64,000 bases of DNA, from NCBI RefSeq assembly GCF_035594125.1, contig NC_087158.1, forward strand, positions 3,836,001-3,900,000, written 5' to 3'. Shown piece by piece: positions 63,626 through 64,000 of the stretch; the stretch's first letter is position 1, and each line of letters opens with the position of its first letter. The position numbers were made by a program, and so were the translations under genes. Under the pieces are notes generated by a model. It did no database searches. It saw only the letters and a list, made by a program, of their open reading frames with translations, and was not told the origin of the DNA. Origin of the DNA: Scylla paramamosain. Lineage: Eukaryota; Arthropoda; Malacostraca; Decapoda; Portunidae.

Positions 63626-64000
63626 GAAGCTATCTTTATTTTATTCATTTATTTTTATTTATTTATTTATTTTTTTTTTATCTTTCTTTGTGAGTAAAGA
63701 AACCAAGTATTTAAGGAACTGTGAAGGGACATGACACCAGTACAGTGAATCTCAGTGACATTCATTGCCACACTACAGTTCACTTCACTGGTCACGACAC
63801 AGGTTTTTACATCTCTGTACTTCTTACTCCTGGTGATGGGGAAAGGGCAGAGTCCAGGCAAAAGTCACCAGGTTTGAGACTAGTGGTGGGTGGTGTGTCA
63901 TCCCTGCAGCGGGTGACACAGGCCGGGGGTGCACATACATAAGAACATAGAAAAATAAGGGAAGCTGTAGGAACAATTGAATGAGTGCTGTTTGAATTAT
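63623..64000. other. right edge, dispersed repeat start
   Basis: Ends with ACATAAGAACATAGAAAAAT and AAGGGAAGCTGTAGG (63938-63973), a copy of the dispersed repeat amplified at 45017. No gene is visible. Confidence 0.5.

Overview
This is a window of animal nuclear DNA, most likely from an arthropod and plausibly a decapod crustacean. The genes have canonical GT-AG introns. Dinucleotide arrays, mostly CT/GA and AC/TG and often over 100 bp, are extremely dense. Two LINE families occur in many truncated copies, and TTAGG/CCTAA motifs appear. The decapod assignment is inference; nothing in the sequence names a species.

I could reconstruct three protein-coding genes exon by exon, all on the + strand. 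(1) About 1501-26118 holds the 3' part of an MYBBP1A-like gene (nucleolar Pol5/MYBBP1A family): seven coding exons and a lysine-rich nucleolar tail, with the 5' part off the window. (2) 29445-36647 is a complete EIF4H gene: six coding exons, 295 aa, one RRM plus an RGG-rich tail, and a TATA-like box upstream. (3) 40893-55347 is a complete pescadillo gene (PES1/NOP7): ten coding exons, 643 aa, a Pescadillo N-domain, a BRCT domain and a charged tail, with a CACGTG E-box 48 bp before the ATG. All three joined reading frames close without a frameshift. Together they serve ribosome biogenesis (MYBBP1A, PES1) and translation initiation (EIF4H).

Most of the rest is transposon and satellite sequence in introns and intergenic DNA. 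LINE family A (non-LTR, YADD reverse transcriptase) is at 5043-5509, 5521-7829, 11266-12859, 27421-28170, about 41800-44655, 48884-49946 and about 61775-62108, with 3'-end fragments elsewhere. LINE family B (CR1-like, with ORF1, endonuclease and RT remnants) forms two large copies head to tail at 13674-17765 and 17956-21713, plus 3' tails at 26738 and 33496-33782. Its 3' ends run directly into AC/TG microsatellites. DNA transposons include a 516-bp hAT-like element with an 8-bp target duplication (23325-23840), a 452-bp Tigger/pogo-like deletion derivative that keeps the first transposase codons (14361-14812), a larger Tigger-like element with a LINE nested in it (10765-13129), and another inverted-repeat element (8169-9087).

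From 55350 to the right edge I found no recognisable protein gene. There is one candidate 42-nt exon with good splice signals in a CpG-richer stretch near 58.4 kb. I found no tRNA, rRNA, CRISPR or bacterial-type feature, and no sign of a novel multi-gene system. The most interesting signals are how LINEs and microsatellites relate, how transposons are nested, and how repeats abut splice donors and a stop codon.
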